NCBI GenBank assembly: GCA_036725345.1
Contig: DAIMEJ010000001.1
Coordinates: 489,665-553,664 of the forward strand
Origin: JAPLJU01 sp036725345
GTDB lineage: Bacteria; Desulfobacterota; Syntrophia; Syntrophales; UBA2192
DNA length: 64,000 bases
Direction of reading: 5' to 3'
Under the pieces are notes generated by a model that was not told the DNA's origin, ran no database searches, and saw nothing but the letters and a program-made list of their open reading frames with translations. Position numbers and translations under genes: made by a program. The stretch's first letter is position 1. Every line of letters starts with the position of its first letter. Shown piece by piece: positions 8,984-16,284 of the stretch.

Positions 8984-9454
8984 TCATCCCGTCTCTCTTA
9001 GTATGCTGCCGGTGACAACCCACAGCTCCTCCTGCCCCGCACCCATGGAGGGGTCCGGCACCGGGTTGAAAAATTTCATCTTTCTCGCGACAAACTGTCT
9101 CAATCTTATCTCGACCAGACGGCGCCAGGCGGGTCTGCTGTCGCTAATGAACCCTTCGATGGCATCCTTCTCAATCAAGAGGTTAATCGTCCTGGACCTC
9201 ACCGGGCGTCCGCTTTTTATCTCCGGAAGTTCCCAGTCGATGAGCAGGCAATAATCGTTATAACAGTCCCTGATCTTAAGGTTCGAGTCTTCCGGGAACA
9301 GCGGCTTGATTGACTGAAGAAGGCGGATGACATAGTTCTCGCGGAGGCATTCGTAAAATCTCTCCGCCGTATCTCTTCCTTCTCCTTTGCCGAGCGGCCG
9401 CACGCCGAATGCCTCCCTATTGAATTCCATTTTTCGACCCGAGGTCCTTGTCAT
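8984..9454 (-). CDS. Uncharacterised protein coupled to an Hsp20 remnant
   Basis: The 156-residue protein is not recognised. It is a soluble, mixed alpha/beta-looking protein with an aromatic and charged central part (CYNDYCLLIDWELPE) and a basic C-terminal half. The ATG at 9454 overlaps the stop of the Hsp20 fragment (ATGA) and is preceded by AAGGCGG, which supports translational coupling; an alternative ATG at 9430 is possible. The frame stays open upstream to 9649, but those residues are the out-of-frame shadow of the Hsp20 sequence. Position suggests a stress-related role, which is inference. Confidence 0.6.
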   Translation of the reverse strand: MTRTSGRKMEFNREAFGVRPLGKGEGRDTAERFYECLRENYVIRLLQSIKPLFPEDSNLKIRDCYNDYCLLIDWELPEIKSGRPVRSRTINLLIEKDAIEGFISDSRPAWRRLVEIRLRQFVARKMKFFNPVPDPSMGAGQEELWVVTGSILRETG

Positions 9455-9650
9455 TTTTCCGCCTTGATCGGGACTTTGTTCCCGACCGCCTGCACCTCTT
9501 TCGTCTTGGGCAGGGTCACCGTGAGTACCCCCTTCTTGAACTCCGCCTGGGCCCTGTCCGAGTCGATCCCGTCCGGCAGGGGGATCACCCTGTGGAACGA
9601 TCCGAAGGATCTCTCCATGCCACGGCAATCTTTGGTACTCTGAGACCAAC
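9451..9650 (-). pseudogene. Hsp20/alpha-crystallin small heat shock protein, C-terminal remnant
   Basis: In one frame, bases 9618-9451 encode MERSFGSFHRVIPLPDGIDS followed by the FKKGVLTVTLPK motif, which is the second half of the alpha-crystallin domain of small heat shock proteins. The N-terminal arm and the first half of the domain are missing. Just upstream, a different frame reads SEYQR, the residues expected before MERSFG, so a frameshift near 9620-9632 is likely. About 55 of the usual 140 or more residues remain. It is either a decayed gene or a truncated remnant whose translation now feeds the overlapping downstream gene. Confidence 0.75.
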
Positions 9651-9669
9651 CTTATGCTCAGCTGTTTGA

Positions 9670-9951
9670 TCAGAACTTTAACAACGTCGTGGTACTCCCC
9701 TGGAAGTATTTCTGCAGGGTCCGGAGCAGGAACTGATCCTCTCTACTCCGGGCACGGACCGCCCGCGCACCATTTCCGTTGAAGTACCGGGAAACGGTGT
9801 CGATAATGGTCTCCTCCAGGGGGGGCCTTTTGTAGAGCATCTGCTCGTCTTTCTTGTTCAAAATGACTCGGTCAAAAGCTTTCCCGCAGCCTATGTCGCT
9901 ACTGTCCCTCCCCGGTGTGAATGACAGGTCAAGAACCTTTGATCGCGACAT
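9670..9951 (-). CDS. Small protein of unknown function
   Basis: A 93-residue soluble protein that I cannot assign. The ATG at 9951 has an excellent AAGGAGGAGG site eight bases upstream. It has a single cysteine (IGCGKAF), a basic middle part and a helical C-terminal tail. It sits between the UspA gene and the Hsp20 remnant on the same strand, 49 bases after the UspA stop, so it is likely part of a general stress operon. An N-terminally extended frame from 9975 lacks a comparable binding site. Confidence 0.6.
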   Translation of the reverse strand: MSRSKVLDLSFTPGRDSSDIGCGKAFDRVILNKKDEQMLYKRPPLEETIIDTVSRYFNGNGARAVRARSREDQFLLRTLQKYFQGSTTTLLKF

Positions 9952-10000
9952 ATCGCTTTCCTCCTCCTTAATCATCAGATGTCTCGCGTCCCTGTTGCCT

Positions 10001-10441
10001 TCAATGAACCAGCAGCACGGGGCATTTGGCGCTGCGCATTACCCTGTCGGCCACGCTGCCCAGGTGATGCAGAAGACCCGTTCTCCCGTGGGAGGCAATC
10101 ACGATCAGGTCGGCTTTCTTCTCTAACTGCTCCTTGAGGATCTCTTCGTAAGGCACGCCGATCTTGATTTCGAAGGTGATATCCACCTTCTGATCCTTCG
10201 CAATCCTCGCAACTTCCTTTTGCATCTTCTCCTGCGACGCCCTGATGCTTTCCTTTTCGACCGCCATCAACACCTCTTCCTTGATGCAGTAGTCAACGGC
10301 ACAAGGCTGCAGCTTGTCGACGACGTGCAGGAGGTTGATCCTGGATTTGTTCTGGACAGCGATGTCAACGGCCTCTTGCAGCGCGCGATCTGAATACTCG
10401 GAGAAATCCGTGGGCACCAGGATGTTTTTGGGTGTAAACAT
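10001..10441 (-). CDS. Universal stress protein, UspA family
   Basis: The 146-residue protein is a single UspA domain of normal length. It opens with KNILVPTDFSEYSDRALQEA and ends with ASHGRTGLLHHLGSVADRVM, which contains the ATP-binding G-x2-G-x9-G(S/T)-like motif in a variant form, followed by CPVLLVH. It is cytoplasmic and would act in survival under stress or growth arrest. The ATG at 10441 follows AAGGAGG; 28 further upstream codons are open but have no such site. It probably leads an operon with the 9670-9951 gene. Confidence 0.93.
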   Translation of the reverse strand: MFTPKNILVPTDFSEYSDRALQEAVDIAVQNKSRINLLHVVDKLQPCAVDYCIKEEVLMAVEKESIRASQEKMQKEVARIAKDQKVDITFEIKIGVPYEEILKEQLEKKADLIVIASHGRTGLLHHLGSVADRVMRSAKCPVLLVH

Positions 10442-10798
10442 GACTGCCTCCTTATATTTTGTTCGTTGGGTGTGATTTTTGAAGCTTTTAAGATTATTAG
10501 AGTTTATTTCCTCACAAATATCCATCGGGTCTGTGCTTAATTCATCCTTCCAAATCCCTTAATTTATTTTCAGCAAAAGGATTAGGGGTGGTCTCCTTCA
10601 TCCATATCCTTAGATAAAATCAGGTATTTGGACGCTTTGGATCAGCACCTGACCGATTGAAACCTCCCCCCTGCCGTGGAATAATTGACAACAAGATTTT
10701 TCTCCTGTCGTATGGACGGGACTTCAGGAAAGAATCAAGAATCTAAAGAACCCTTAACGGATGCGCAATGTTTACCCGAGATAAGGAGGTAACTGCCG
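10442..10798. promoter_or_regulatory. Divergent promoter region between uspA-like and Met-rich genes
   Basis: This 357-base region contains no gene. On the + strand TTGACA (10685-10690) is a good -35 box, but the matching -10 is weak (TCGTAT at 10708-10713). GGATTAGG (10580-10587) and ATATCCTTAGAT (10604-10615) resemble motifs found near 8309 and 21247-21286. They may be sites for a regulator shared by the stress genes. Confidence 0.35.
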
Positions 10799-11230
10799 AT
10801 GAAGAAAGTCATTCTGGTCGCAACCATGGTGATCCTGGGAAGCCTTGTCCTGCTCAATGCCGATGCACGGGCCCAAAGGGGCCCCGGCTGGGGCGGATAT
10901 GATGACGATTTTTACTGCCCGTACTGTGGCCGGTACGGTGATGGCCGTGGCGGGTACGGACCGGGACCCGGCTATGGGGGCGGCTGGGGTATGGGACCCG
11001 GCATGATGCGCGGCTGGAGGGGAAATCAGCAACCCCCCGGCGAAGCCTGCCAGAAGTTCCTGAACGAGACTGCCGCACTCCGCAAGGAACTTTACATGAA
11101 GAGATACGAGTACAATGAGGCGATGAACGACCCGAAGACCAAGCCTGAGACACTCTCAAAGGTGGAGAAGGAGATTCTGGATCTCCGGCAGAAAATCCGG
11201 GATAAAAACCCCTCGGCCTGCTGGTACTGA
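10799..11230 (+). CDS. Exported Met/Gly-rich protein, probable metal handling
   Basis: A 143-residue protein with a clear signal peptide (cleavage near ADARA-Q at about residue 25). The mature part starts with a Gly/Tyr/Trp-rich segment containing CPYCGRYG and WGMGPGMMRGW, then a helical C-terminal half with LRKELYMKRYEYNEAM. This layout resembles ZraP/Spy-type periplasmic proteins, which bind zinc or act as metal-linked chaperones; the CxxC and the Met cluster suggest Cu(I) or Zn binding. TAAGGAGG lies just upstream of the ATG. The same GMGPGMM motif recurs in the protein at 14894. Exact function is inference. Confidence 0.75.
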   Translation: MKKVILVATMVILGSLVLLNADARAQRGPGWGGYDDDFYCPYCGRYGDGRGGYGPGPGYGGGWGMGPGMMRGWRGNQQPPGEACQKFLNETAALRKELYMKRYEYNEAMNDPKTKPETLSKVEKEILDLRQKIRDKNPSACWY

Positions 11231-11461
11231 TTGCAGCGGCTGTGCGTCTGATGCCCGAAGACCCTTGGAAGCGGCATCAACCGACTTAACATAAAGGGGG
11301 TTGCGGATGGCAAACCTGCAGCCCTCCGTTTTTCTCTCTGCACCCCTGTCGCGGCACCCGTGAAAGGATGAGCCGAATTAGAAGAAAAGCAGGGAAATTC
11401 GAAGCTCATAATAGGGCGCTGCCCGATTTTTAAATACGCCGCTTTGTGCGAGAATATTAAA

Positions 11462-11554
11462 GTGGAAGATTATCTGTTCCTCACTATCTTGATTGTGATC
11501 TTCACTGCCCTGGCGGTGCTCGTTGAGCTGGTTCGTACCGTTTTCGATATCTGA
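11462..11554 (+). CDS. Possible 30-residue single-helix membrane peptide
   Basis: A GTG-initiated frame encodes 30 residues that are almost entirely one hydrophobic helix (YLFLTILIVIFTALAVLVEL) followed by a short polar tail. No good ribosome binding site precedes the GTG; an in-frame TTG lies 18 bases upstream. The composition is typical of small bacterial membrane peptides, but coding status rests only on composition and the stop position. Confidence 0.3.
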   Translation: MEDYLFLTILIVIFTALAVLVELVRTVFDI

Positions 11555-11741
11555 TCGGGGTTGGTGCCGAAACAGCCGGTTTTTTCGCGTCGTTGCCGGA
11601 AAGGCTATGGATGAAATTCAGGCTCTGCTTCCCCGAAGGATGCAGAGGGAAAGGAGGTCGGTACAGCAGGAAACATGATCGACGCACAGCTGGGGTAGCG
11701 TCGAAACGTCAGCAAGTAGAATTCAGCCGTCAATGTGAAAG
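11555..11741 (+). other. Foldable intergenic stretch, possible leader or small RNA
   Basis: The region between the small frame at 11462 and the terminator at 11742 contains several hairpins: CTCTGC/GCAGAG (near 11625-11650) and CGACGC/GCGTCG around a 12-base loop (near 11679-11703). It is followed by an intrinsic terminator, the layout of a terminated small RNA. No promoter was identified and no known RNA family is recognised. Confidence 0.25.
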
Positions 11742-11772
11742 CGCCCGCGGGATTGAAACCCGCGGGCGTTTT
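11742..11772 (+). terminator. Intrinsic terminator
   Basis: CGCCCGCGGG (11742-11751) pairs perfectly with CCCGCGGGCG (11759-11768) around ATTGAAA and is followed by TTTT. It would end transcription of the + strand unit beginning at 10799. The stem also lies 45 bases beyond the end of the convergent - strand gene. Confidence 0.85.
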
Positions 11773-11816
11773 CCTTGCGGCATGCCTGGAGGCTGTTTCA
11801 GCTCATCGATTCATTT

Positions 11817-12458
11817 CTAATATTCGCGGTGTCTTTTTATTGATAACTCTTTATGTGCTTCTTTATGCTTTTCAGGCATTGTCGCTGCATCAACATGCAA
11901 CCGTTCGACATAATGGGTAAACTGAACATAGGCCTCCACAAACTCACGGCCTGCCCCAACGCTTTCGTCGGCATGTTTTTTTGCCTCTTTTGTCCTGTCG
12001 AAGCGCTCACGTATCCCCTTGGATGCCGCATCCGTGATCAATTTCACGAGTTTTTCCGCAGATCCGCTTTCCAACGCTCTGTCGGCCTCGACAACAGCCG
12101 GTTCCACGATACCGGCAGGTTTCAGGCCGGTATAGGGTTCCCCCTCTCCGGCACGATGCAATCTTACGAGCGTTTCCAAGAAGTACATGTCGGCCAGTTC
12201 TTGTGCTTCTTTTCCTTTGCTCCTGACAGACAACGTCCTTTTGAAAATGTCTGTAATCTCTGCTTCATGCTCTTTTTTGACCCACTTCAATACGGGCGTT
12301 ACATCTCCCGTTTCCAGACACGTTCGTGCCGTCTTTGCGACAGGCCCGTCAAGAGTGTCGCAGTGAGCAAACACGAATGGCGAAGAAAGCAGGGCAAAGG
12401 GATCGTCCACAGGCATCATGGCCCATAGAACCATCAGTATGATGAATGTCTTCTTCAT
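11817..12458 (-). CDS. Exported DUF6448-family protein
   Basis: The 213-residue protein starts with a hydrophobic signal sequence and then reads HCDTLDGPVAKTARTCLETGD, the hallmark of the DUF6448 family of unknown function. The rest is helical and His/Glu-rich, including HYVERLHVDA and KHKEAHKEL near the C terminus, which could bind metal. The ATG at 12458 follows GAGGAGGG; the open frame upstream of it is the shadow of the neighbouring TPR gene end. It lies 79 bases after the TPR gene on the same strand and is the last gene of the metal/stress run before the terminator at 11742-11772. The annotation is firm at the family level only. Confidence 0.82.
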   Translation of the reverse strand: MKKTFIILMVLWAMMPVDDPFALLSSPFVFAHCDTLDGPVAKTARTCLETGDVTPVLKWVKKEHEAEITDIFKRTLSVRSKGKEAQELADMYFLETLVRLHRAGEGEPYTGLKPAGIVEPAVVEADRALESGSAEKLVKLITDAASKGIRERFDRTKEAKKHADESVGAGREFVEAYVQFTHYVERLHVDAATMPEKHKEAHKELSIKRHREY

Positions 12459-12537
12459 AATATCACCCTCCTCTTCAGGGCATTTTCTCATTGAACGCCA
12501 GGCCGTAACCATCAGGCACGAATGGTCAGGGGCGTGG

Positions 12538-14190
12538 TCAATACTTTCTAAGATAAGCTTTTGCACGCGCGAGTTCCGGACGCTCGGTGTCGTGAGCGGC
12601 CGACAGGGCCAGCAGCATCTTGTAATAGTCTCGGGCGGCCTCGCGTTTGCCCGAGAGCTCCGCGGCGCGGGCGGCGCCGTATACTCCACGGAAGCGGTTG
12701 GGGTCGCGCTTCAGGGAGCGTTCGAATTCAACGAAAGCCTGTTCCGGGCGGTTGAGCGTCATGAGCATCTCACCCAGCAGTTCCCGCGATGGCAAGACAT
12801 TCCCCGGGGTAACGGCATGCTTGTCGCTGGCCTCTTCCGCTTCCGCGGCCGCGCGCATCCCTTTCACTGCCTCGTCCTTTCGCTTCCCGGCAAGAGCAAT
12901 CCAGGCATCGACGGTCTTGATCTGAAAGTCGGTCTGGCCCGCCCAATAGCCGATCTTCGCCGCCGTCATGGACTCCTTAAGCGCCTGCAGGCGCTTCACG
13001 TTTTTGAGGGCGGCCGCCGTGTTCCCGCTGCGGGCTGCCCCCAGGCCGCGCGAGAAAACCAGGATCGCTTCAGCCTGCGGGAACTTGTTCCAGGTAAGAT
13101 CGGGAGGTGAAAGCTCGAGCCTTGCCGCCTGTTTCCAATCGCCGCGTTCCAGCGCATAGCGGGAGGGGATTGCGGCAAAGGCGTACGCGGCAATGAAGTT
13201 CTCCACGTTGACCTTTTTGATGGACGCGACCTCGTCCACCAGCTGCTTCGCCGCTTTATCCTGTGCCTGCTGCAGGAACCCGAACACCATGTAGTCCATG
13301 GCATGCAGGGCATCATAGGTGCCGATGCCGAGGGTCTTTTCGGTCAATTCGCCCTTTGCGGCAAGGTATGATGCGCGGTTGCCTTCCACCATTTCCGGCC
13401 AGAGTCCGACCCGGCTGAAGATGTGCGATGGCATGTGCAGCGCGTGAGGCACGGAAGGCGCTATCTTCGCGTAGGCGCGCGCGGCGGGAATCCCCTTTTC
13501 CGCCAGCTCGGCATAGTCGTAAGTGTGGATCAGGTAATGGGCGATCCCTGGGTGGTCGGGGTATTTTTTGAACAGCGGATCGAGAATGCTTGCCGCCTTG
13601 AGCTGGTTGGCGAAAGTCTTGTCGGTAGGCAGTGCCGTGACGTCGAGCATGAGCGCGTAGAGGATTTGAGCTTCCATGTCATCGGGGTAGCGCGCCGCGA
13701 CACCTTCCATGGCTTTCTCGAGCGCCAGTACCCGCGACCGGTACTCGGTGGTCTCCCAATCCTTAAAAAACACGGCAAGCGCAGCGATGTAGTCCTGTTC
13801 ACGCCCGGTTTTGGCACCCACTCGCTGCGCTTCAGCTATGGCTGCCGCACCTGCCTTCATGGCATTTGGATTCGGAGGCCACGCAAGAGGATTGCCCGTG
13901 GACATGAAGGCGATGCCCCAGTAGGCCATGCCGCAGCCGGAATCATATTCGATAACCCGGGAAAAGGATTTTTTCGCCGGGTCAAACCAGAAAGAATGGA
14001 AGAGGGCCATGGCACGGTTGAACTCTTTCTGGGCGGCCGTGTTGCACGAGACGAGGAAATTCACTTCTCCCAGCTTTTCAGGTGGGGTTCCCTGCGACAT
14101 GTGAGACTCGTTATGGCCCCACGCCCCGGCTGCCACAACGCTAAGCATGATTGCTGCTGTCCATGCAATAACTGCCTTTGTCAGCTTCAT
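12538..14190 (-). CDS. Exported tetratricopeptide-repeat protein
   Basis: A 550-residue protein with an N-terminal signal peptide and helical repeats. Recognisable TPR-like segments include the N-terminal FNRAMALFHSFWFDPAKKSF and the C-terminal AFVEFERSLKRDPNRFRGVY, with a less regular middle part rich in His and aromatic residues (HALHMPSHIFSRVGLW). The family is found in many bacteria as an uncharacterised periplasmic TPR protein. The ATG at 14190 follows AGGAGG; an upstream in-frame start is unlikely. It probably acts as a protein-binding scaffold in the periplasm. It sits between a lipoprotein gene and the DUF6448 gene in a long same-strand run. Confidence 0.85.
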   Translation of the reverse strand: MKLTKAVIAWTAAIMLSVVAAGAWGHNESHMSQGTPPEKLGEVNFLVSCNTAAQKEFNRAMALFHSFWFDPAKKSFSRVIEYDSGCGMAYWGIAFMSTGNPLAWPPNPNAMKAGAAAIAEAQRVGAKTGREQDYIAALAVFFKDWETTEYRSRVLALEKAMEGVAARYPDDMEAQILYALMLDVTALPTDKTFANQLKAASILDPLFKKYPDHPGIAHYLIHTYDYAELAEKGIPAARAYAKIAPSVPHALHMPSHIFSRVGLWPEMVEGNRASYLAAKGELTEKTLGIGTYDALHAMDYMVFGFLQQAQDKAAKQLVDEVASIKKVNVENFIAAYAFAAIPSRYALERGDWKQAARLELSPPDLTWNKFPQAEAILVFSRGLGAARSGNTAAALKNVKRLQALKESMTAAKIGYWAGQTDFQIKTVDAWIALAGKRKDEAVKGMRAAAEAEEASDKHAVTPGNVLPSRELLGEMLMTLNRPEQAFVEFERSLKRDPNRFRGVYGAARAAELSGKREAARDYYKMLLALSAAHDTERPELARAKAYLRKY

Positions 14191-14257
14191 GTTCGCCTCC
14201 TGTATTTCGGCTAAAAAAAGGTGCCCCCACATGTCGTATTAAACTCATGCGCCCTGT

Positions 14258-14797
14258 TCAACGGCCCCTGAGCCTGCCTCTCGTGAAGTCCCCGTCCTTA
14301 TCCAGTTTTCGCCGGTCTTTATAATCAATCCAAAGGATGACCTTGTTCGCTTCCTGACTCGCCTCCAGATCCTCCCAGACACTGACATCCAGCATGATGT
14401 CTCTCAGCGTGTATCCGACCAGCTTGTTGTCCCGGATGAGCTCATCGATGACGGGCGGGCTCGCTGAATACCACCCTTTCTGAAGCCGGGTCTTTTCGTA
14501 GTCGGCAATGGCTTCCTTCAGGTTCATCTTTCCCAGCCGGTAGTAACCGGTACCTTTCCAAACGACGTCCATACCTTCGCCGTAAAGAATGTAGCCGTAG
14601 ATCTGCTCCATGTTCGGACCGAGGCTCTCAAATCTCAGGGCATTATAGGTCTTATCGGCCGCTTCGCTTCCCGCAATCCTGCCGGGGTCCACCGGGTTGC
14701 TTTTCAGGCTGGCATATTGCGCGCAGCCCGAAAGCATCACGAATCCTATCAGTATAGCCGCAATTCCTCTCCGCGTTGTCATCATCAGGGGGGTCAT
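14258..14797 (-). CDS. Uncharacterised lipoprotein
   Basis: The 179-residue protein has a lipoprotein signal sequence ending in VMLSGC, so it is probably anchored to a membrane on the periplasmic side. The mature part is mixed alpha/beta with YGYILYGEGMDVVWKGTGYY in the middle and a basic C terminus. I do not recognise a family. The ATG at 14797 is preceded by GAGAGGAG; an open extension to 14854 has no such site. It lies downstream of the ferritin-like Met-rich gene and upstream of the TPR gene on the same strand, so it is likely part of the same envelope-stress unit. Confidence 0.7.
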   Translation of the reverse strand: MTPLMMTTRRGIAAILIGFVMLSGCAQYASLKSNPVDPGRIAGSEAADKTYNALRFESLGPNMEQIYGYILYGEGMDVVWKGTGYYRLGKMNLKEAIADYEKTRLQKGWYSASPPVIDELIRDNKLVGYTLRDIMLDVSVWEDLEASQEANKVILWIDYKDRRKLDKDGDFTRGRLRGR

Positions 14798-14893
14798 CTG
14801 CTCCTCTCCAGTATTCTTGTTTACGGTAAAATTTTTAAAGCCTAATCTGATCAACCGTCACAATCATGTGATCGCGAATCGCGTCCGGCAATT

Positions 14894-15862
14894 TTAGTAG
14901 GCCGAGCTCATGCGGCCTGTCTGTTTGTTAATGAGCACCTTGTCGACCAAGGCGTTGTTTTTCGTTACAATGTCAGCCTCGAAAGTATCTCCCTTGTCCC
15001 TGATCTTTCCAATTTTCAGGTTAGGATTGCGGGTGGCCATGATGTAATCTTCCATCAAAGCCTTGGCATCCTTCAGTTCCAAAGGTTTGCCTAGTGTAGA
15101 ATACGGTTGGCTGTAACCGTATCCACGACCACCCATCATACCACCGCCCATGCCGTACCCATAGCCGTGTTCCCTCATCATTCCAGGCCCCATGCCATAA
15201 CCTCGTCCATACCCTGGACCCATGCCATAGCCGTAGTCCCCTCTGTACATCATGCCGGGACCCATTCTGCCGCCCATCCGGAGGGCGTGGTCAAACATAA
15301 CGAGATGATGACGAGTCTGAAGAAGGAGGCTGTTGATAATGCCCGCCGAATCGCGGTCCGCGGCGTTCTTCACAAGCCATTCGTAGCGCTGGATCAGGTC
15401 CTGTTCCATCTTTGCGCACAACTCGAAGGCCTCGATGATCGTCTTCGTCTCCGTAACCGCAGCCGACTTGCCGTCGGAGGGTAGTCCGTAGGCGGCAAAG
15501 AGCCGCTCAATGGTGCGGATATGATCCTCCTCCTGGGGGATCACCATCATGTAGGGCATATAGGCGTTGAATTTCTCTGCATCCGCCATGTATTGGTCGT
15601 AGGAGAGCCTCTCCAGGTCAAGCACATCCCGCAGCTTCTGCATCCATTCCTGGCTCTTCGGAGCCGGAAGCTTGTCCGGCACGTCCGGTGCGATCGGGTA
15701 TCCCATCATGCCGGGCCCCATCCCGTAGCCTCTACCCCCCATCATGCCGCCTCGGTCCCAGCCGTAGTCATCCCGCCAGCCCGGGCCGTACTGGGCCGTA
15801 ACAGGTACGGCAATCACAAGCGACAGCAGCACTACAACCGTCATTAATAGATACCTTCTCAT
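14894..15862 (-). CDS. Exported Met/Gly/Tyr-rich protein with ferritin-like helical domain
   Basis: A 322-residue exported protein. After the signal peptide comes a Met/Gly-rich segment (GYGMGPGMMGY), then a helical region of roughly 110 residues containing EEDHIRTIERLF and RYEWLVKNAAD that resembles DUF2202-like ferritin-fold proteins. A second, longer Met/Gly/Tyr-rich segment follows (repeats of YGMGPG and GGMMGGRGYGY), and a PepSY-like C-terminal domain (residues about 265-322) closes the protein. Methionine-rich segments of this kind are known to bind Cu(I) or Ag(I). The ATG at 15862 follows GAGGAGG. With the SHOCT lipoprotein and CopA directly upstream, a periplasmic copper role is likely but unproven. 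Confidence 0.78.
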   Translation of the reverse strand: MRRYLLMTVVVLLSLVIAVPVTAQYGPGWRDDYGWDRGGMMGGRGYGMGPGMMGYPIAPDVPDKLPAPKSQEWMQKLRDVLDLERLSYDQYMADAEKFNAYMPYMMVIPQEEDHIRTIERLFAAYGLPSDGKSAAVTETKTIIEAFELCAKMEQDLIQRYEWLVKNAADRDSAGIINSLLLQTRHHLVMFDHALRMGGRMGPGMMYRGDYGYGMGPGYGRGYGMGPGMMREHGYGYGMGGGMMGGRGYGYSQPYSTLGKPLELKDAKALMEDYIMATRNPNLKIGKIRDKGDTFEADIVTKNNALVDKVLINKQTGRMSSAY

Positions 15863-15900
15863 GGTGTCCTCCTCGTATTTCTCTTTTTTCATGAAAGAAG

Positions 15901-16218
15901 TCAGTCCGACAGCTCCTTCTTCATGCGATCGTATTCCTCTTTCGTGATCTCACCTTTTGCATAACGTTTTTTCAGAATATCTAGGGGTGTTTCCACGGGC
16001 GGCGCCGGGCCGGAGAGTTTCGAGGTGCGAACGACGAGAAATATCACAACCGCAACGAGCACAAGAAACAGAAGCCACATAAAAACCCCTCCATGCCCGT
16101 AATACATCATGGGAGCCCAGCCTTGATCCCATCCGCCCATGGGTCCCCCATATCTTTCCGGTGCGCAAGCCCATAATCCTGCTGAAACCAAAATCAGCGC
16201 TGTGAACCGTTTATTCAT
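15901..16218 (-). CDS. SHOCT-domain membrane lipoprotein
   Basis: The 105-residue protein has a lipoprotein signal ending in AGLWAC, a Met/Gly/Trp-rich linker, one transmembrane helix (VFMWLLFLVLVAVVIFLVV) and a C-terminal SHOCT domain (ILKKRYAKGEITKEEYDRMK). SHOCT domains are short helical modules of unknown biochemical role that are common in membrane proteins. AAAGGA lies upstream of the ATG at 16218. It lies between the copper ATPase gene and the Met-rich gene, spaced 66 and 38 bases respectively, which supports a shared transcript and a role in metal homeostasis. Confidence 0.85.
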   Translation of the reverse strand: MNKRFTALILVSAGLWACAPERYGGPMGGWDQGWAPMMYYGHGGVFMWLLFLVLVAVVIFLVVRTSKLSGPAPPVETPLDILKKRYAKGEITKEEYDRMKKELSD

Positions 16219-16284
16219 TTTCAATCATCCTTTCTGGAAGAACATAATCCTCAATCATCTGACCCGGGTTTATTTGATATGGTC

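Noticed and set aside
11675..11710. GACGCACAGC...GGTAGCG resembling a cyclic-di-GMP (GEMM) riboswitch
   Set aside because: The conserved blocks occur in the wrong order and spacing, and the element does not precede a gene on that strand.
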